9,725 bases of DNA from the NCBI GenBank assembly GCA_002397345.1, contig DHAH01000050.1, positions 7,714 to 17,438 of the forward strand, in the 5' to 3' direction. The notes below the pieces were generated by a model that saw only the letters and a list, made by a program, of their open reading frames with translations, was not told the origin of the DNA and did not search any database. Source of the stretch: Clostridiales bacterium UBA4959 (GTDB lineage: Bacteria; Bacillota; Clostridia; Oscillospirales; CAG-272). Within the stretch, counting starts at the first letter, position 1. The number at the start of each line of letters is the position of its first letter. Made by a program: the position numbers and the translations under genes. Of this stretch, positions 1 to 6,572 are shown piece after piece.

Positions 1-1
1 T

Positions 2-2110
2 AATGTATGGGAGTGGACGGGTGGTCATTATTATGACTACAGCGATACAGAATTCGGTAAATCCGCCCCGGACGGCATTATAAATAATATCGCCGTGCAG
101 CGCGGCGGCTGTTATCACTCGACGATACGCGACCTGCGCATCTCGCGCCGCCGCCGGGCGGAACACGGAGCGGCTTCGAACTTTTGCGGGTTCCGCTGCG
201 CCATCGATGCCGCTGACGCCGAGCGTCTGCTTGCCGGCGACCGCTCGGCAGATCCGGTTTTATCACCGCTCCGGGGCAATGGAACGCCGGTCGTCAGGAG
301 CGCCGTTTGCGAACCCGAGCTGCCCGTTGGCGCATCGACAACCGCCGACAAAGCTATGCTGTGTGCTGTGATTGATCCCGGATCCGATACCGATCTGCGG
401 CGGCTTGCGGAGCTTGGCTTTGGATGCGTAGAGCAGCCCGTGACATGGGCGTCATGCGAAAAAAAGGGCAGGGGAGAGTGGGATTTTTCCGAGTGGGACA
501 GATTGTATACCCATGCGCGCGGCGCGGGGCTGAGATGGCGGCCCTGTTTTATCGCCGGTCCGGCATATTCGCTGCCGAACTGGTTCCGCCAATCGCGCGA
601 CTATTATCCCGCCTTTTGTCTTGAACACGGCATGACGACTTGCAGACAGTCAATATGGGACAAGCGTTTTTTTCGCCATATCGAACGCTTTTTCGCCGCC
701 GCTGCAGAGCATCAGAGCAGATATGGTCAAGTAGAAGAATTGACGCTGGATGTGTGCAGCGTATCAGGATCGGAGATATCGAATGACGGCGGTATCATAG
801 CGGCGGATAAATCCGATTGTTGTCACGTTCACGCGGGCTATTGGTGCGGCGATTCGTTTGCGCGCGAAGATTTTAAATCCACAATGGTTAAAAAATACGG
901 TGATATAAACAACCTTAACACCGCGTGGGGCGAATCGTTCATCGATTTTAATAAAATCTGCTATCCGCCGGTGTTCACTACGCCGCTTGATTTCCGCGTT
1001 GATGAACCTACCGCCGCGGGACGGATACGCTGTGCGTCGCCGGAGGAAATGCGCAGGCTGATCGATTTTATAGATTGGTACCGAGCGTCAAAAACAGAAT
1101 ATTGCGCCGCGGGGCTGAAGCTTGCGAAAAGATATTTTCCCGGCGCGAAGTTATGGCTGCAGGTTGGCGGTCAATGCGAGAGCTGGATGACGGCTGAACA
1201 AGAGGAACAGTGTAAAATCGCAGCCGAATACGGCGCGGGCGTCATCGTGAAGGGTGCCGGCTGTCTGACTCCCGCCGATATAAACGGTATAATCCTGGCG
1301 GTGTCGGCGGGCACTTTTTACGGTACGGAGATTGCGCTGTGCGGAGCGTTTCCGAAATCGGAGAAGCAGGCGGCGGCGCTCGTTCATATCGCGGCGGCGT
1401 CGGGTGCGAGCGAGCTGCAAATAAATAATCCGACGATCCGCGCGGGAGCCGCTCATACCGAAAATTACAGCGACGGCATGAAGGCGTTGTCGAATAACCT
1501 TCAATTTCTAAGACGCGGCACACCGAAACGTGAGATAGCGGTATTATATCCCGATCTACCCGCGATTTTTGACCCCTCGATACACGATTATACGCGCCGG
1601 TTCATGGCGGCATTGCGCGACTTCGCCGATTTCGCTTGTATAGGCGATATATCGGCCGCGGACGGCGCGCTTGGAGGTGTCAGGGCGCTGTTTTTGATCG
1701 CTGGAGGTGTTTACAGAAACGAAACGCTGCGTAAGATTAAAAAGTTTGTTAATGCGGGCGGTCTGCTTATCGCCGTCGACGTCGCGGAGCTGACGGCGCT
1801 GGACGGTGATAAGTTTAACAAAAGCGATTTCGCCGGTATGTTGTTGCATAAGCGCGTTAACGGTACGCGCAATATCGGGCGCGGTGCGACCCTGCGTATT
1901 GACTTGCCACGCAGCGAGGAAAACCGGAACGCAATACAACACAGATATACGGCGCAGATATCGGAATTTTTGCTCTCGCGCGGGGTTGACCTGCCCGACG
2001 GACGGCTCGACGGCGAATATGTTGTACATATAAAACCAGAGGACGAAGCGGGCGGCTTGCTGCTCGCTTATAACGAAACCGACGGGATAACCGAAAAGAA
2101 AATTAAATAG
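2..2110 (+). CDS. FGE-sulfatase-like domain fused to GH14/GH42-like glycoside hydrolase (5' partial)
   Basis: The frame is open from base 2, so the gene starts upstream of the window; the GTG at 95 has no ribosome binding site and sits inside a conserved domain. The first ~65 codons read as the C-terminal end of an FGE-sulfatase (SUMF1-like) fold: NVWEWTGG, then RGGCY, then NFCGFRCA. The paired cysteines of true formylglycine-generating enzymes are not seen after RGG, so this domain is probably not an active FGE. After a linker, from about base 350, comes a TIM-barrel-like hydrolase with HAGYWCGDSF and LNTAWGESF motifs, which I recall from bacterial family 14-like glycosylhydrolases. It ends in a GH42 trimerisation-like part (REIAVLYPD, RALFLIAGGVY, FVNAGGLLIAVD). 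Candidate catalytic glutamates are at 773-775 (in SGSEIS) and 1328-1330 (in YGTEIA). No signal peptide can be judged. Substrate unknown; a polysaccharide or glycoside hydrolase is inferred. Stop is TAG at 2108. Confidence 0.8.
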   Translation, partial: NVWEWTGGHYYDYSDTEFGKSAPDGIINNIAVQRGGCYHSTIRDLRISRRRRAEHGAASNFCGFRCAIDAADAERLLAGDRSADPVLSPLRGNGTPVVRSAVCEPELPVGASTTADKAMLCAVIDPGSDTDLRRLAELGFGCVEQPVTWASCEKKGRGEWDFSEWDRLYTHARGAGLRWRPCFIAGPAYSLPNWFRQSRDYYPAFCLEHGMTTCRQSIWDKRFFRHIERFFAAAAEHQSRYGQVEELTLDVCSVSGSEISNDGGIIAADKSDCCHVHAGYWCGDSFAREDFKSTMVKKYGDINNLNTAWGESFIDFNKICYPPVFTTPLDFRVDEPTAAGRIRCASPEEMRRLIDFIDWYRASKTEYCAAGLKLAKRYFPGAKLWLQVGGQCESWMTAEQEEQCKIAAEYGAGVIVKGAGCLTPADINGIILAVSAGTFYGTEIALCGAFPKSEKQAAALVHIAAASGASELQINNPTIRAGAAHTENYSDGMKALSNNLQFLRRGTPKREIAVLYPDLPAIFDPSIHDYTRRFMAALRDFADFACIGDISAADGALGGVRALFLIAGGVYRNETLRKIKKFVNAGGLLIAVDVAELTALDGDKFNKSDFAGMLLHKRVNGTRNIGRGATLRIDLPRSEENRNAIQHRYTAQISEFLLSRGVDLPDGRLDGEYVVHIKPEDEAGGLLLAYNETDGITEKKIK

Positions 2111-2124
2111 GTAAAAAAACTCAA

Positions 2125-2152
2125 TTAACACATCGTTAACAAAAGGTTAACA
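2125..2152 (+). promoter_or_regulatory. Three TTAACA direct repeats with 11-bp period (Pho-box-like)
   Basis: TTAACA occurs at 2125-2130, 2136-2141 and 2147-2152, each separated by exactly 5 bp. Direct hexamers on one helical face are typical of OmpR/PhoB-type response-regulator sites, and the PhoP box of Bacillus is described as TTAACA-like hexamers with about 5-bp spacers. No response regulator is encoded in the window, and I see no convincing -10 element at the expected distance, so the role is inferred. Confidence 0.4.
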
Positions 2153-2174
2153 GTGCTAAAAAACGCCGCTCCTC

Positions 2175-2246
2175 ATGATATTTTGCCTTATGTGCGTCGC
2201 GGGCTTTGTCATCGCAGTGTGGGAAGCGTTCTTCGTAAAAAAATAA
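2175..2246 (+). CDS. Possible 23-residue single-pass membrane peptide
   Basis: An ATG at 2175 opens a 23-codon frame ending at TAA 2244-2246. It begins MIFCLMCVAGFVIAVW, then has an acidic residue, more hydrophobic residues and a VKK tail, so it could form one short transmembrane helix with a positive end. The stop lies six bases before a strong terminator hairpin, and the three TTAACA repeats lie just upstream, so the block has the layout of a small transcription unit. Against it, no Shine-Dalgarno sequence precedes the ATG or the second ATG at 2190, and a short hydrophobic frame can occur by chance or be a remnant of a lost gene. I do not recognise the peptide. Confidence 0.2.
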   Translation: MIFCLMCVAGFVIAVWEAFFVKK

Positions 2247-2251
2247 ACACT

Positions 2252-2285
2252 AAAAATAAAACCGCTTCTCGGCGGTTTTATTTTT
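2252..2285 (+). terminator. Intrinsic terminator, probably bidirectional
   Basis: A perfect 14-bp inverted repeat (2252-2265 with 2272-2285) encloses a 6-base loop, TTCTCG. The GC part is ACCGC/GCGGT, and the outer arms are A-rich on the left and T-rich on the right, so the hairpin has a T tract in either orientation. It insulates the upstream gene from the BlaI-type promoter that starts 11 bases later. Confidence 0.85.
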
Positions 2286-2295
2286 AAAACACTAC

Positions 2296-2324
2296 TTGAC
2301 AAATGTAGAACAACGGAGTATACT
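2296..2324 (+). promoter_or_regulatory. Sigma-A type promoter of the BlaI/M56 operon
   Basis: The -35 element is a perfect TTGACA (2296-2301). The -10 element is TATACT (2319-2324), with the optimal 17-bp spacer. Transcription should start near 2331, giving a leader of about 40 bases before the TTG start at 2373. Such a near-consensus promoter needs a repressor to be silent, which agrees with the embedded operator. Confidence 0.85.
2298..2307 (+). promoter_or_regulatory. BlaI/MecI-type operator overlapping the -35 element
   Basis: GACAAATGTA differs at one base from the TACA-N2-TGTA dyad known for BlaI/MecI repressors; the mismatch coincides with the G required by the TTGACA -35 box. A weaker outer dyad (CTAC at 2292-2295 and GTAG at 2305-2308) flanks it. 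Binding here would block RNA polymerase, giving autoregulation of the operon. The same core, ACAAATGT, recurs at 5326-5333. Confidence 0.6.
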
Positions 2325-2359
2325 GTTACCAGAGAGATGCATCAACTCAATATTTTTTC

Positions 2360-2375
2360 GGAGGTGATACGATTG
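2360..2375 (+). promoter_or_regulatory. Ribosome binding site that fixes a TTG start
   Basis: GGAGGTGAT at 2360-2368 is a near-perfect anti-SD match. It is followed by TTG at 2373, eight bases after GGAGG. The in-frame ATG at 2337 lies only a few bases after the predicted transcription start and has no SD, so the TTG is preferred. Confidence 0.8.
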
Positions 2376-2780
2376 GGCCAAAAAAAGACACGGCTGTCTG
2401 AAACCGAGCTGCTTATAATGCAGCTTATCTGGGACATGAAACGGAACGGCGCGGAAAACATTACGGCGGGCGACCTGATGCTGCGTTACCCGGAGCAAAT
2501 CGCGGGGCGCAGTCTGACTACCGTTTTGACCCTGATAACACGGCTGAAAGACAAGGGCTTCATATCCATCGATAAGTCAGGGCGCACAAATTATTATATT
2601 CCGCTTGTGCGGGAGGAAGAATACAAAAACGAGGCGACCGACCACTTCATATCCTCGATGTACAAAGACAGCCCGAAGAACCTTATCATGGCATTGTTTA
2701 AAAGCAAAAAGCTCAGCGAAGAAGAAATAGCGGAACTGCGGGACTGGATGGCAGAATTCCGCCCGGACAAAAACCCGTAA
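2373..2780 (+). CDS. BlaI/MecI/CopY-family transcriptional repressor
   Basis: A 135-residue winged-helix repressor, close to the usual ~125 residues of the family. The N-terminal DNA-binding domain starts LSETELLIMQLIWDM (residues 8-22). The recognition helix is around GRSLTTVLTLITRLKDKGF (45-63), and the wing RTNYYIPLV (71-79) follows. The C-terminal helices (EEEYKNEATDHFISSMY; KKLSEEEIAELRDWM) correspond to the family's dimerisation region. Known members bind TACA/TGTA dyads and are inactivated when a membrane M56 peptidase cleaves them; that peptidase gene follows after 16 bases. I could not place the MecI-type cleavage pair with certainty. It is translated from TTG at 2373 behind a strong SD and is probably autoregulated through the operator at 2298-2307. 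A likely further target is the promoter at 5323. Confidence 0.92.
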   Translation: MGQKKTRLSETELLIMQLIWDMKRNGAENITAGDLMLRYPEQIAGRSLTTVLTLITRLKDKGFISIDKSGRTNYYIPLVREEEYKNEATDHFISSMYKDSPKNLIMALFKSKKLSEEEIAELRDWMAEFRPDKNP

Positions 2781-2796
2781 AACGAGAGGGAATGCT

Positions 2797-5274
2797 ATGT
2801 ATAATTTTACTTTCTATACGGCATACACCCTCGCGCTGTTATCTCTGTGCAGCGTGATAACCATCGCGTTTCTGTTAATCCTGCGGCGCACCGTGTTCAA
2901 AGACGCTTCGGGACGCGTAAAATATTATCTGTGGCTGCCTGTCCTGCTGTTGGCGATACTGCCGCTGCGGATAAAATTGCCGGTCATCACAAAGCCGGCG
3001 GAAACCGCCGCCGCGTATCCGCTGTATACCGACATTGCATTGGACGGTATACCCGACATATCCTATATCCCTCGCGTCTCGCGTCAAATTGACGGCGGCA
3101 TACTGCAAAAAACAGTTTCCGATGTCATAATAACGCCTGTACGCAAAAACGAGAGCGTAATAAATAAAGCGCTCACAGCATTAAAAGCCTGCGCGGGAAA
3201 AATCTCCGCCGGTCTGTTTACGATATGGATCGCGGGCGTGGTCTTTATCATCATTAAAAACGCGGCGGCATATAAAAAGACACTGCGGCGGATGTATCGG
3301 TTCTCTCATTGTACCGAGCCGAAGCATACCCTGACGTTCTATGAATGTAGAGACGAGGCGGGTATAAAACAAAACGTCGCGCTTCGCGTAGTGGACGACG
3401 GACATCTCATATCGCCCTGTCTCGCGGGACTGTTTAAACCTGTAGTCTATATACCTCGCTGTGATATTAACAGGAATGAGGGCGAATTGCGCCTGATATT
3501 CATCCACGAGCTTATCCATGTAAAACGGCTGGACGTACTGTACGCCGGGTTTTCGCTGTTTATCTGCGCCCTGCACTGGTTCAATCCGCTGTTTGGCGTC
3601 CTCTCCCGTCTGCGGTACGAGGACTGTGAGCTGTCCTGCGACGAGCGCGTTCTCGCCATAACAGGTCGGGAAACGCGCGGGGCATACGCGGGTATGATCT
3701 TCGATATGCTTGCTTCATACGGCGGAAAAAGAACGGATGAACGTAAATTAACCAATACTGCAATCTTCCTTGAGGGAAGCCGTGACTTTAATTTTATTAA
3801 ACGGAGGTTTATAAACATGAAAAAGTCAAATAATAAAAAATCCGTTATCATCGTGGCTGTTTTTATATTGTCAGCGCTGATGTTAAACGTGCTGTTTTTA
3901 TCCTCCTGCGGTGTACCGACCATATCGGTTTCAGCCGCGGACGGCGAAAAATCGCGTTTTGTCAACCCCGTCATAGGGCTTGCCGTCAGCGAATATTTTG
4001 GCGGCGAGGTAACCGACGAACAACTGGACGAAATAACATCTGTAAATGTAGAGCTTGTTAAAATGCCTGACCGCAACGGTGAAGAAACCACCTTCGCGGA
4101 TGTATCAATCAACGGCGTGCGTTTGGGTGTGCTGCCCGAATATTTTTCAAAAGACAGATATGAGAATATCGTCCAACCCGCGCTGAAGAGTCTTGGTATA
4201 AGCAATGTGTCAAAAGAAGTAACCTATGCCAGGGTTTTCGACGCGTTCCACTGCCTTGTCGGTGAAGAAATGAGAAATACCGGCTTGTCGTTTGTAGATA
4301 AAAACGGGAACACCCAGCCCACACGCTATAAAGAGTTCTTGGATTTATATCCTATGGTAGAAAAAGAAAACTTGTATGTGCTTGACCCGGTCAGGTCAGA
4401 AAGGGAAACAGCATTACTCGTTTCCATCATGAACGCGGCGGGGCTGTTTGACCCTTTGATTGCGGGCGGTTCTTTCTCGCTGGCGGATTTGAAACTGTTC
4501 GGGAATCTCGACAGTTTTACGGTCAACGGTCAGGAACAGCCGCTTGATGATATCTCCGACAGCGTCAAAACGGGGGATTATGACGCGTGGGTTATAGAAC
4601 TTATCGATATTAAAACAGATAAATCCGCCAACCCGGATTTGGATATCCCGCCGGTTGAAGAAGCTCCCGCGGGCGAATATGTCAAGATAGAAAATCAATT
4701 GCTTTATGCCGCGCTGCTGGATTATTTCGTCACCGACGGGCGGCAGGATTATGTGAAGGAGATGAGACTGCCCAAAGAACAGGCTGACCAGATAACATCC
4801 ATAAAGGTAAGCGTTCACAAAGAAGCAACAGATCTGCTCAATCGTATCGCGATGAAAGAAGTTAAGGGATGGCAGGACTCGTATTCCCTCGTATACGAGA
4901 TCAACGGCAAACCTATGGGGCTGCTGCCGTATATGGTTGACAGGGGAACTTTTGAAAGCATTTTCACCGTCAAATATCCGACCTCCGCCGAAGCGGAGAA
5001 GAAAGTACGCGCTTATTACACCTTAAAAGATCCGGGTTTATGCGCAACTGAGAACGCGAAAACCGAGCTGCTTGAAATGTACCCCGAATGCGCGACGCAC
5101 GGGATATATGTGTTCGATATCAAATCAGATGAAAGGGAAGTGCTTACGCTGTTAGAGGGCATGGGCGGCTATATGGAGCGCCGCAGTATCAGTAAAGGCA
5201 TGCCTTATAACACCTCGGACGCGAAATCTTTTGTGAATCTCGAAAATTTTGAAGTAGACGAATTGCTTAAATAA
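2797..5274 (+). CDS. M56-family (BlaR1-like) membrane metallopeptidase with a duplicated non-BlaR1 sensor domain
   Basis: An 825-residue protein, longer than BlaR1/MecR1 (about 585-600). SD AGAGGG (2785-2790) lies six bases before ATG 2797, in an operon with the repressor. Membrane segments are visible at about 7-29, 43-57, 137-153 and 349-369, with a hydrophobic stretch at 248-268. The M56 zinc motif HELIH is at 237-241, HWFNPL at 260-265, and EDCELSCDE at 275-283 probably gives the third zinc ligand. By family knowledge this cytoplasmic protease domain relays an external signal to cleavage of the repressor. Residues after ~371 should be outside the cell. They carry two copies of one domain (about 388-590 and 628-825) with matching INGVRLGVLP/INGKPMGLLP and LYPMV..NLYVLD/MYPEC..GIYVFD. 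I see no class D penicillin-binding signature, so beta-lactams are unlikely as ligand. The last membrane segment ends in LSSCG (lipobox-like). Confidence 0.9.
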   Translation: MYNFTFYTAYTLALLSLCSVITIAFLLILRRTVFKDASGRVKYYLWLPVLLLAILPLRIKLPVITKPAETAAAYPLYTDIALDGIPDISYIPRVSRQIDGGILQKTVSDVIITPVRKNESVINKALTALKACAGKISAGLFTIWIAGVVFIIIKNAAAYKKTLRRMYRFSHCTEPKHTLTFYECRDEAGIKQNVALRVVDDGHLISPCLAGLFKPVVYIPRCDINRNEGELRLIFIHELIHVKRLDVLYAGFSLFICALHWFNPLFGVLSRLRYEDCELSCDERVLAITGRETRGAYAGMIFDMLASYGGKRTDERKLTNTAIFLEGSRDFNFIKRRFINMKKSNNKKSVIIVAVFILSALMLNVLFLSSCGVPTISVSAADGEKSRFVNPVIGLAVSEYFGGEVTDEQLDEITSVNVELVKMPDRNGEETTFADVSINGVRLGVLPEYFSKDRYENIVQPALKSLGISNVSKEVTYARVFDAFHCLVGEEMRNTGLSFVDKNGNTQPTRYKEFLDLYPMVEKENLYVLDPVRSERETALLVSIMNAAGLFDPLIAGGSFSLADLKLFGNLDSFTVNGQEQPLDDISDSVKTGDYDAWVIELIDIKTDKSANPDLDIPPVEEAPAGEYVKIENQLLYAALLDYFVTDGRQDYVKEMRLPKEQADQITSIKVSVHKEATDLLNRIAMKEVKGWQDSYSLVYEINGKPMGLLPYMVDRGTFESIFTVKYPTSAEAEKKVRAYYTLKDPGLCATENAKTELLEMYPECATHGIYVFDIKSDEREVLTLLEGMGGYMERRSISKGMPYNTSDAKSFVNLENFEVDELLK
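3803..3819 (+). other. Possible internal ribosome binding site and start inside the M56 gene
   Basis: GGAGG at 3803-3807 lies nine bases before an in-frame ATG at 3817 (residue 341). Translation from there would give a 485-residue product starting MKKSNNKK, followed by a hydrophobic stretch and LSSCG, a layout like a lipoprotein signal peptide with Cys31 as lipidation site. The GGAGG comes from Arg-Arg codons that may be conserved in the family for topology, so chance is a real alternative. Confidence 0.3.
3958..5271 (+). repeat. Duplicated extracellular domain encoded in the M56 gene (protein-level repeat)
   Basis: Two homologous segments, about residues 388-590 and 628-825, separated by a Pro/Glu-rich linker (IPPVEEAPAGEY). 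They align in order through ITSVNVELV/ITSIKVSVH, INGVRLGVLP/INGKPMGLLP, LDLYPMV/LEMYPEC, NLYVLD/GIYVFD, ERETALL/EREVLTL and LFGNLDSFTVN/SFVNLENFEVD. Similarity is at protein level and the DNA copies have diverged, so the duplication is old. Confidence 0.75.
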
Positions 5275-5279
5275 TATAA

Positions 5280-5313
5280 AACCGCCGGGGAGATGTATTT
5301 CTTCCCGGCAGTT
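5280..5313 (+). terminator. Hairpin after the M56 gene, probable terminator
   Basis: Arms 5280-5293 and 5300-5313 pair with one C/A mismatch and one G/U wobble around a TGTATT loop; the core is GCCGGG/CCCGGC. It begins five bases after the M56 stop codon and ends ten bases before the next promoter. The following T tract is poor (ATGATTGTGTT), so termination may be incomplete. Confidence 0.6.
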
Positions 5314-5322
5314 ATGATTGTG

Positions 5323-5351
5323 TTGACAAATGTGGCAATATGTGGTACGAT
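5323..5351 (+). promoter_or_regulatory. Sigma-A type promoter with BlaI-type operator for the DUF3592-like gene
   Basis: TTGACA (5323-5328) and TACGAT (5346-5351) are separated by 17 bp, with SD AGGAGA at 5371-5376 downstream. The -35 region reads TTGACAAATGT, identical over 11 bases to the promoter at 2296. It includes the ACAAATGT dyad core of BlaI-family operators at 5326-5333; the outer base after TGT is G rather than A. Co-repression with the BlaI/M56 operon is inferred. Confidence 0.7.
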
Positions 5352-5382
5352 CAAAATAAATCTTATAACAAGGAGAGATATT

Positions 5383-5778
5383 ATGACCGTTATTGTTGGC
5401 ATATTCATTTTATTGGAGCTATGCTTTTTTATACCTCTCGCTGATATAAAGAAAAAAGAAAGCCGCTGCTCATCGTATGTGAGGGGTAAGGTTTGTGAAA
5501 TTCAAAAGAAAACAAAAAGAAAGTTTTTAAGCAAACAATATTTATATATCCCGACAATATCATATGAGGTTGACGGAAATAATTATAAAGTTCAATATGG
5601 AAAAAGCAAAAATGCTAATGAATATCAGACCGACGACCAATTTTGGGTTATGTATAATCCGAAAAATCCGGTTGATATTTTTCAGGATGACAGCTTTGTG
5701 TTGCTTGGAGCAAAGCTGATGTCGATTGTGGGTATATTGACTATTATTACCACATTGCTTTTGGCTGTGACTTTTTAA
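5383..5778 (+). CDS. Small two-helix membrane protein, DUF3592-like
   Basis: A 131-residue protein starting at ATG 5383, six bases after SD AGGAGA and 32 bases after the -10 box. The in-frame ATG at 5293 is rejected because it lies in the preceding hairpin, upstream of the promoter. Membrane helices are predicted at about 2-20 and 107-130. Between them is a soluble part with YIPTISYEVDGNNYKVQYG, then DQFWVMYNPKNPVDIF. This matches the layout of DUF3592 proteins, in which a beta-rich domain with a Y-V-D-G strand and a YNP-N-P motif sits between two helices. Function in the family is not established. The promoter shares the BlaI-type operator, so it may be an effector of the M56 sensing system. 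Its DNA is visibly richer in A and T than the neighbours, which may point to separate origin. The next gene is convergent and 13 bases away, with no clear terminator between. Confidence 0.75.
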   Translation: MTVIVGIFILLELCFFIPLADIKKKESRCSSYVRGKVCEIQKKTKRKFLSKQYLYIPTISYEVDGNNYKVQYGKSKNANEYQTDDQFWVMYNPKNPVDIFQDDSFVLLGAKLMSIVGILTIITTLLLAVTF

Positions 5779-5791
5779 GTTAAAAATAACA

Positions 5792-6535
5792 TTATTCGCT
5801 TTGCTTCGCGCGGTAGCGCGACGGCGGCAGACCGGTTATCTCCTTGAAGCTGCGTGAAAAATAGTATTGGTCGGAGAACCCGCACATGCGTCCGACATCG
5901 CCGACTGAAAGCGAGCTGCCGGCGAGCAGCGACATTGCCTGCTCGATGCGCAGGCGCTGGAGATAGCGTTTGGGAGACACCCCTGTTTCGCGTGTAAAAA
6001 TGCAGCGGAAGTGATTGATCGAAAAGGGCAGCTTTAACGCCGCCTCGGTTATGTTGAAGCCGGGGTTGGATATGTTTGCCGCGAGCGTGTGCTCGAATTG
6101 TTCCACATATGGATTCTTAGCCGCCAGACTGCGGCCCAGTTCCGCAATATACGCAACCGCGGCGTCGGTCAGCGCCGCGGCGATCTGTTCGTGCCCGCGT
6201 ATGCGCCATTCGTAGTAAAGCTGCCTTGTGATGTTGAACAGATCGCTGCCGGAGGTGTCGCGGAACACCAGCGGTGATGAACGGTCAGCGGACGGGACGA
6301 AGTTTTTTACGGTAAAAAAGTAATTTTTATAACCCGCCTCCGAGCGTTCCTCGTGCGAGATATGAGGCGGCTGGCAGATCACCGTGCCGGGCGAGAATTC
6401 ATACGCCACGCCGCCGACAGTATTCGTCCCGCAGCCGAAATAATAATACGAAACCTCCCAGTGGTCATGGCTATGCGCGCCGAACGCGAAGGTCGGCATC
6501 TCCATGCGTCCGATGCTGATCAGATTGTCTGTCAC
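5792..6535 (-). CDS. AraC-family transcriptional regulator with N-terminal cupin-like sensor domain
   Basis: A 247-residue regulator. Translation starts at GTG (6535-6533) with GAGG five bases upstream (6544-6541). The N-terminal half is cupin-like: HSHDHWEVSYYYFG (residues 21-34), then FSPGTVICQPPHISHEE, as in AraC-type sugar-sensing domains. The C-terminal ~100 residues hold the double helix-turn-helix: ITEAALKLPFSINHFRCIF with TGVSPKRYLQRLRIEQA, then LSVGDVGRMCGFSDQYYFSRSFKEITGLPPSRYR. This second HTH signature is diagnostic. The gene is divergent from the propeller/oxidoreductase pair across a 208-bp gap, so control of those genes in response to a sugar or related ligand is the most likely role (inferred). 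The effector is unknown. Confidence 0.93.
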   Translation of the reverse strand: MTDNLISIGRMEMPTFAFGAHSHDHWEVSYYYFGCGTNTVGGVAYEFSPGTVICQPPHISHEERSEAGYKNYFFTVKNFVPSADRSSPLVFRDTSGSDLFNITRQLYYEWRIRGHEQIAAALTDAAVAYIAELGRSLAAKNPYVEQFEHTLAANISNPGFNITEAALKLPFSINHFRCIFTRETGVSPKRYLQRLRIEQAMSLLAGSSLSVGDVGRMCGFSDQYYFSRSFKEITGLPPSRYRAKQSE

Positions 6536-6572
6536 GGTTACCTCGATTTATGTGTTGTTTTTTCTATAATTA

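Noticed and set aside
95..97. GTG at 95 as the start of the glycosidase gene
   Set aside because: The frame is open back to base 2 and upstream codons (NVWEWTGG) belong to the same FGE-like domain; no ribosome binding site precedes 95.
1556..2131. Long minus-strand frame opposite the glycosidase gene
   Set aside because: No family resemblance or ribosome binding site; it is a shadow of a well-supported gene with biased codons.
2337..2339. ATG 2337 as start of the repressor
   Set aside because: No SD, too close to the predicted transcription start, while TTG 2373 has a near-perfect SD and gives the normal family length.
3447..4205. 252-codon minus-strand frame opposite the M56 gene
   Set aside because: It overlaps the HELIH zinc motif region of a clear gene, with low-complexity Ser/Arg composition and no recognisable domain.
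2797..5274. True BlaR1/MecR1 beta-lactam sensor
   Set aside because: The M56 part fits, but the extracellular part has no visible penicillin-binding signature and is a duplicated different domain.
5293..5295. ATG 5293 as start of the DUF3592-like gene
   Set aside because: It lies in the terminator hairpin and upstream of the promoter; ATG 5383 has a good SD.
5779..5791. GTTAAAAATAAC as a terminator between the convergent genes
   Set aside because: Only a four-base AT-rich stem; too weak to support a call.
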